Positions 63,081-64,000 of a stretch of 64,000 bases of DNA are shown here, piece after piece. A program made the position numbers and the translations under genes. Position 1 is the first letter of the stretch, and each line of letters begins with the position of its first letter. The notes beneath the pieces are model-generated. The model was given only the letters and a program-made list of their open reading frames with translations. It was not told the DNA's origin and ran no database searches. The DNA is from Streptomyces lucensis JCM 4490 (lineage in GTDB: Bacteria; Actinomycetota; Actinomycetes; Streptomycetales; Streptomycetaceae), in the NCBI RefSeq assembly GCF_014650035.1, contig NZ_BMUE01000004.1, positions 124,001-188,000 of the forward strand. Reading direction: 5' to 3'.

Positions 63081-63845
63081 TTGTCGGATTGGCTTGTTCT
63101 CGTCCTCGCGATGCTGGGGGCCTGTGCCGTGGTGGTGGTCGTCACCCTCGTGCGGCACCGGAGGGCGCCCGACGACGAGGATCCCAGCGAGACCCCGGAC
63201 GTCATCGAGTACATGACGATGTGGATCGGTGTCGTGTACGCCATCGTCCTCGGTCTGGCCATCGCGGGCGTGTGGGAGGCCCGCAGTTCCGCCCAGGACT
63301 ACGTGCAGTCCGAGGCCCAGGCGCTGCACGAGATCCACGAGCGGGTCCGGGTCTATCCGCCGGACGTCCGCGACCGCGTCCGGGACGATGTGGACGCCTA
63401 TGTCGGCCATGTCGTGCGCACCGAGTGGAAGTCGATGGCCGACCGCGAGCGGGTCACCGCCCGCGGCACGGAACTGCTGCGCCAGGTCCGGCGGGACGTC
63501 ACCGACTACCGGCCGGGCAACGACTTCGAGGCGCAGGCCTACCAGCCGCTGCTGGACCAGCTGGCCGCCGCCGACCAGGCCCGCAACGCACGCGCCGACT
63601 CCACGGAGCCCACCATGCCGCCGGTGGTGTGGTGGGGACTCCTCGCGGGTGCGGTGATCACCGTCGGCATGGTGTTCGCGCTGCAGATCCGGCGCACCAT
63701 GCGCGAGTTGGTCCTGGCCGGCCTCTTCTCCGCCACCATCGCGTTCATGCTGTTCCTCATCTGGGACTTCGACGCTCCCTACAGCCGGGGCATCGCGGTG
63801 ACCGCCGAGCCGTTCCTCACCCTGTTCCCGGGCGTCACGGGGTAG
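63081..63845 (+). CDS. DUF4239 membrane protein
   Basis: A 254-residue DUF4239 (bestrophin-like) integral protein. Segments VLVLAMLGACAVVVVVTLV, MWIGVVYAIVLGLAIAGVW, VVWWGLLAGAVITVGMVFAL and LFSATIAFMLFLIWDF are membrane helices; the middle region is helical and soluble. Function is unknown. The TTG at 63081 (MSDWLVLVLA) is preferred over the GTG at 63069 because GGAGG at 63071-63075 lies 5 nt upstream. It shares its direction with the proline-rich protein gene and may be co-transcribed. Confidence 0.88.
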   Translation: MSDWLVLVLAMLGACAVVVVVTLVRHRRAPDDEDPSETPDVIEYMTMWIGVVYAIVLGLAIAGVWEARSSAQDYVQSEAQALHEIHERVRVYPPDVRDRVRDDVDAYVGHVVRTEWKSMADRERVTARGTELLRQVRRDVTDYRPGNDFEAQAYQPLLDQLAAADQARNARADSTEPTMPPVVWWGLLAGAVITVGMVFALQIRRTMRELVLAGLFSATIAFMLFLIWDFDAPYSRGIAVTAEPFLTLFPGVTG

Positions 63846-63875
63846 CTCCCGGGCAGCGCGGCCGGGCACCGTCCG

Positions 63876-63939
63876 GCGCGGGACAGGCCGTCGCCCCCGG
63901 TCTCCTCGAAGGAACCGGGGGCGACGGCCTGTCCCGCGC
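63876..63939. terminator. 25-bp perfect hairpin, bidirectional terminator
   Basis: The arm 63876-63900 is exactly complementary to 63915-63939, 25 pairs with a 14-nt loop (63901-63914), among the longest perfect stems in the window. It lies 30 nt beyond the DUF4239 stop and 28 nt before the stop of a convergent gene at the right edge, so it ends both transcripts. Confidence 0.85.
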
Positions 63940-63966
63940 TCGCCGGACGGCTGGAGGCCGGGTCCG

Positions 63967-64000
63967 TCAGATCCGCGTCTCGTTGCGCCGACGCAGCCAG
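63967..64000 (-). CDS. C-terminus of a convergent gene cut by window edge
   Basis: The minus strand reads ...WLRRRNETRI followed by TGA at 63969-63967, in frame to the window end. Only the last 10 or 11 residues are visible, so no function can be given. The strong hairpin just downstream of the stop supports a gene ending here. Confidence 0.4.
   Translation of the reverse strand, partial: WLRRRNETRI

Overview
The window is high-GC DNA with dense, mostly short operons, frequent GTG and TTG starts, ATGA/GTGA stop-start overlaps and gene families typical of Streptomyces: an egtABCD ergothioneine operon, a sigma-R type promoter before a thioredoxin, an IdeR/DmdR-type iron box, a DasR-like dre site, a TipA-like MerR regulator, MT0933-type antitoxin, DUF574 methyltransferase and a second succinate dehydrogenase operon. 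It reads as a chromosomal arm/core-flank segment of a Streptomyces. No rRNA, tRNA, prophage, insertion sequence or CRISPR array was seen.

Layout. 0-11 kb: a truncated SDR reductase, an intergenic block with five copies of a GC-rich repeat, a PHP-HAD pair, a structured non-coding gap, an alpha/beta hydrolase, an epimerase, a ROK repressor with a XylR-like operator divergent from a FusB-type EF-G-binding protein, a FUSC exporter, a conserved unknown protein and a Tat-exported lactonase. 11-19 kb: iron-regulated DUF2470 protein, a TetR/CYP102-like P450 divergent pair whose 3' end merges with a degenerate tandem repeat, a pentapeptide-repeat protein, a TipA-like MerR regulator translationally coupled to a glycosyltransferase, and an S33 peptidase. 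19-28 kb: lutABC lactate oxidation, a MoxR/VWA pair, a cupin, a LysR/PfpI pair around a long inverted repeat, a MarR-MarR operon and a TPR protein. 28-42 kb: PepSY membrane protein, peptide deformylase, disulfide oxidoreductase/thioredoxin divergent pair (sigma-R), LacI and TetR regulators, FMN reductase, lipase-like hydrolase, amidase, NfeD-flotillin pair, a cysteine-containing HTH regulator with a membrane protein, a cupin, and a PemK-like protein convergent with a bacterial PARG.

42-64 kb: egtABCD (egtE absent), an orphan lipoprotein sugar-binding protein with a DasR-like site, dodecin, a HAD phosphatase, a luciferase-like monooxygenase, an MT0933-type antitoxin, a short UvrA paralogue, sdhCAB divergent from a LysR gene, a PAS-GGDEF-EAL c-di-GMP protein coupled to a DUF574 methyltransferase, a two-repeat lipoprotein divergent from a secreted proline-rich protein and a DUF4239 membrane protein, ended by a 25-bp perfect hairpin.

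A recurring theme is redox and carbon stress: thioredoxin, FMN reductase, ergothioneine, iron control, lactate and succinate oxidation, with many single-gene operons each guarded by a divergent regulator whose operator is visible as a palindrome. All functional names rest on protein motifs read by eye; no database search was run.
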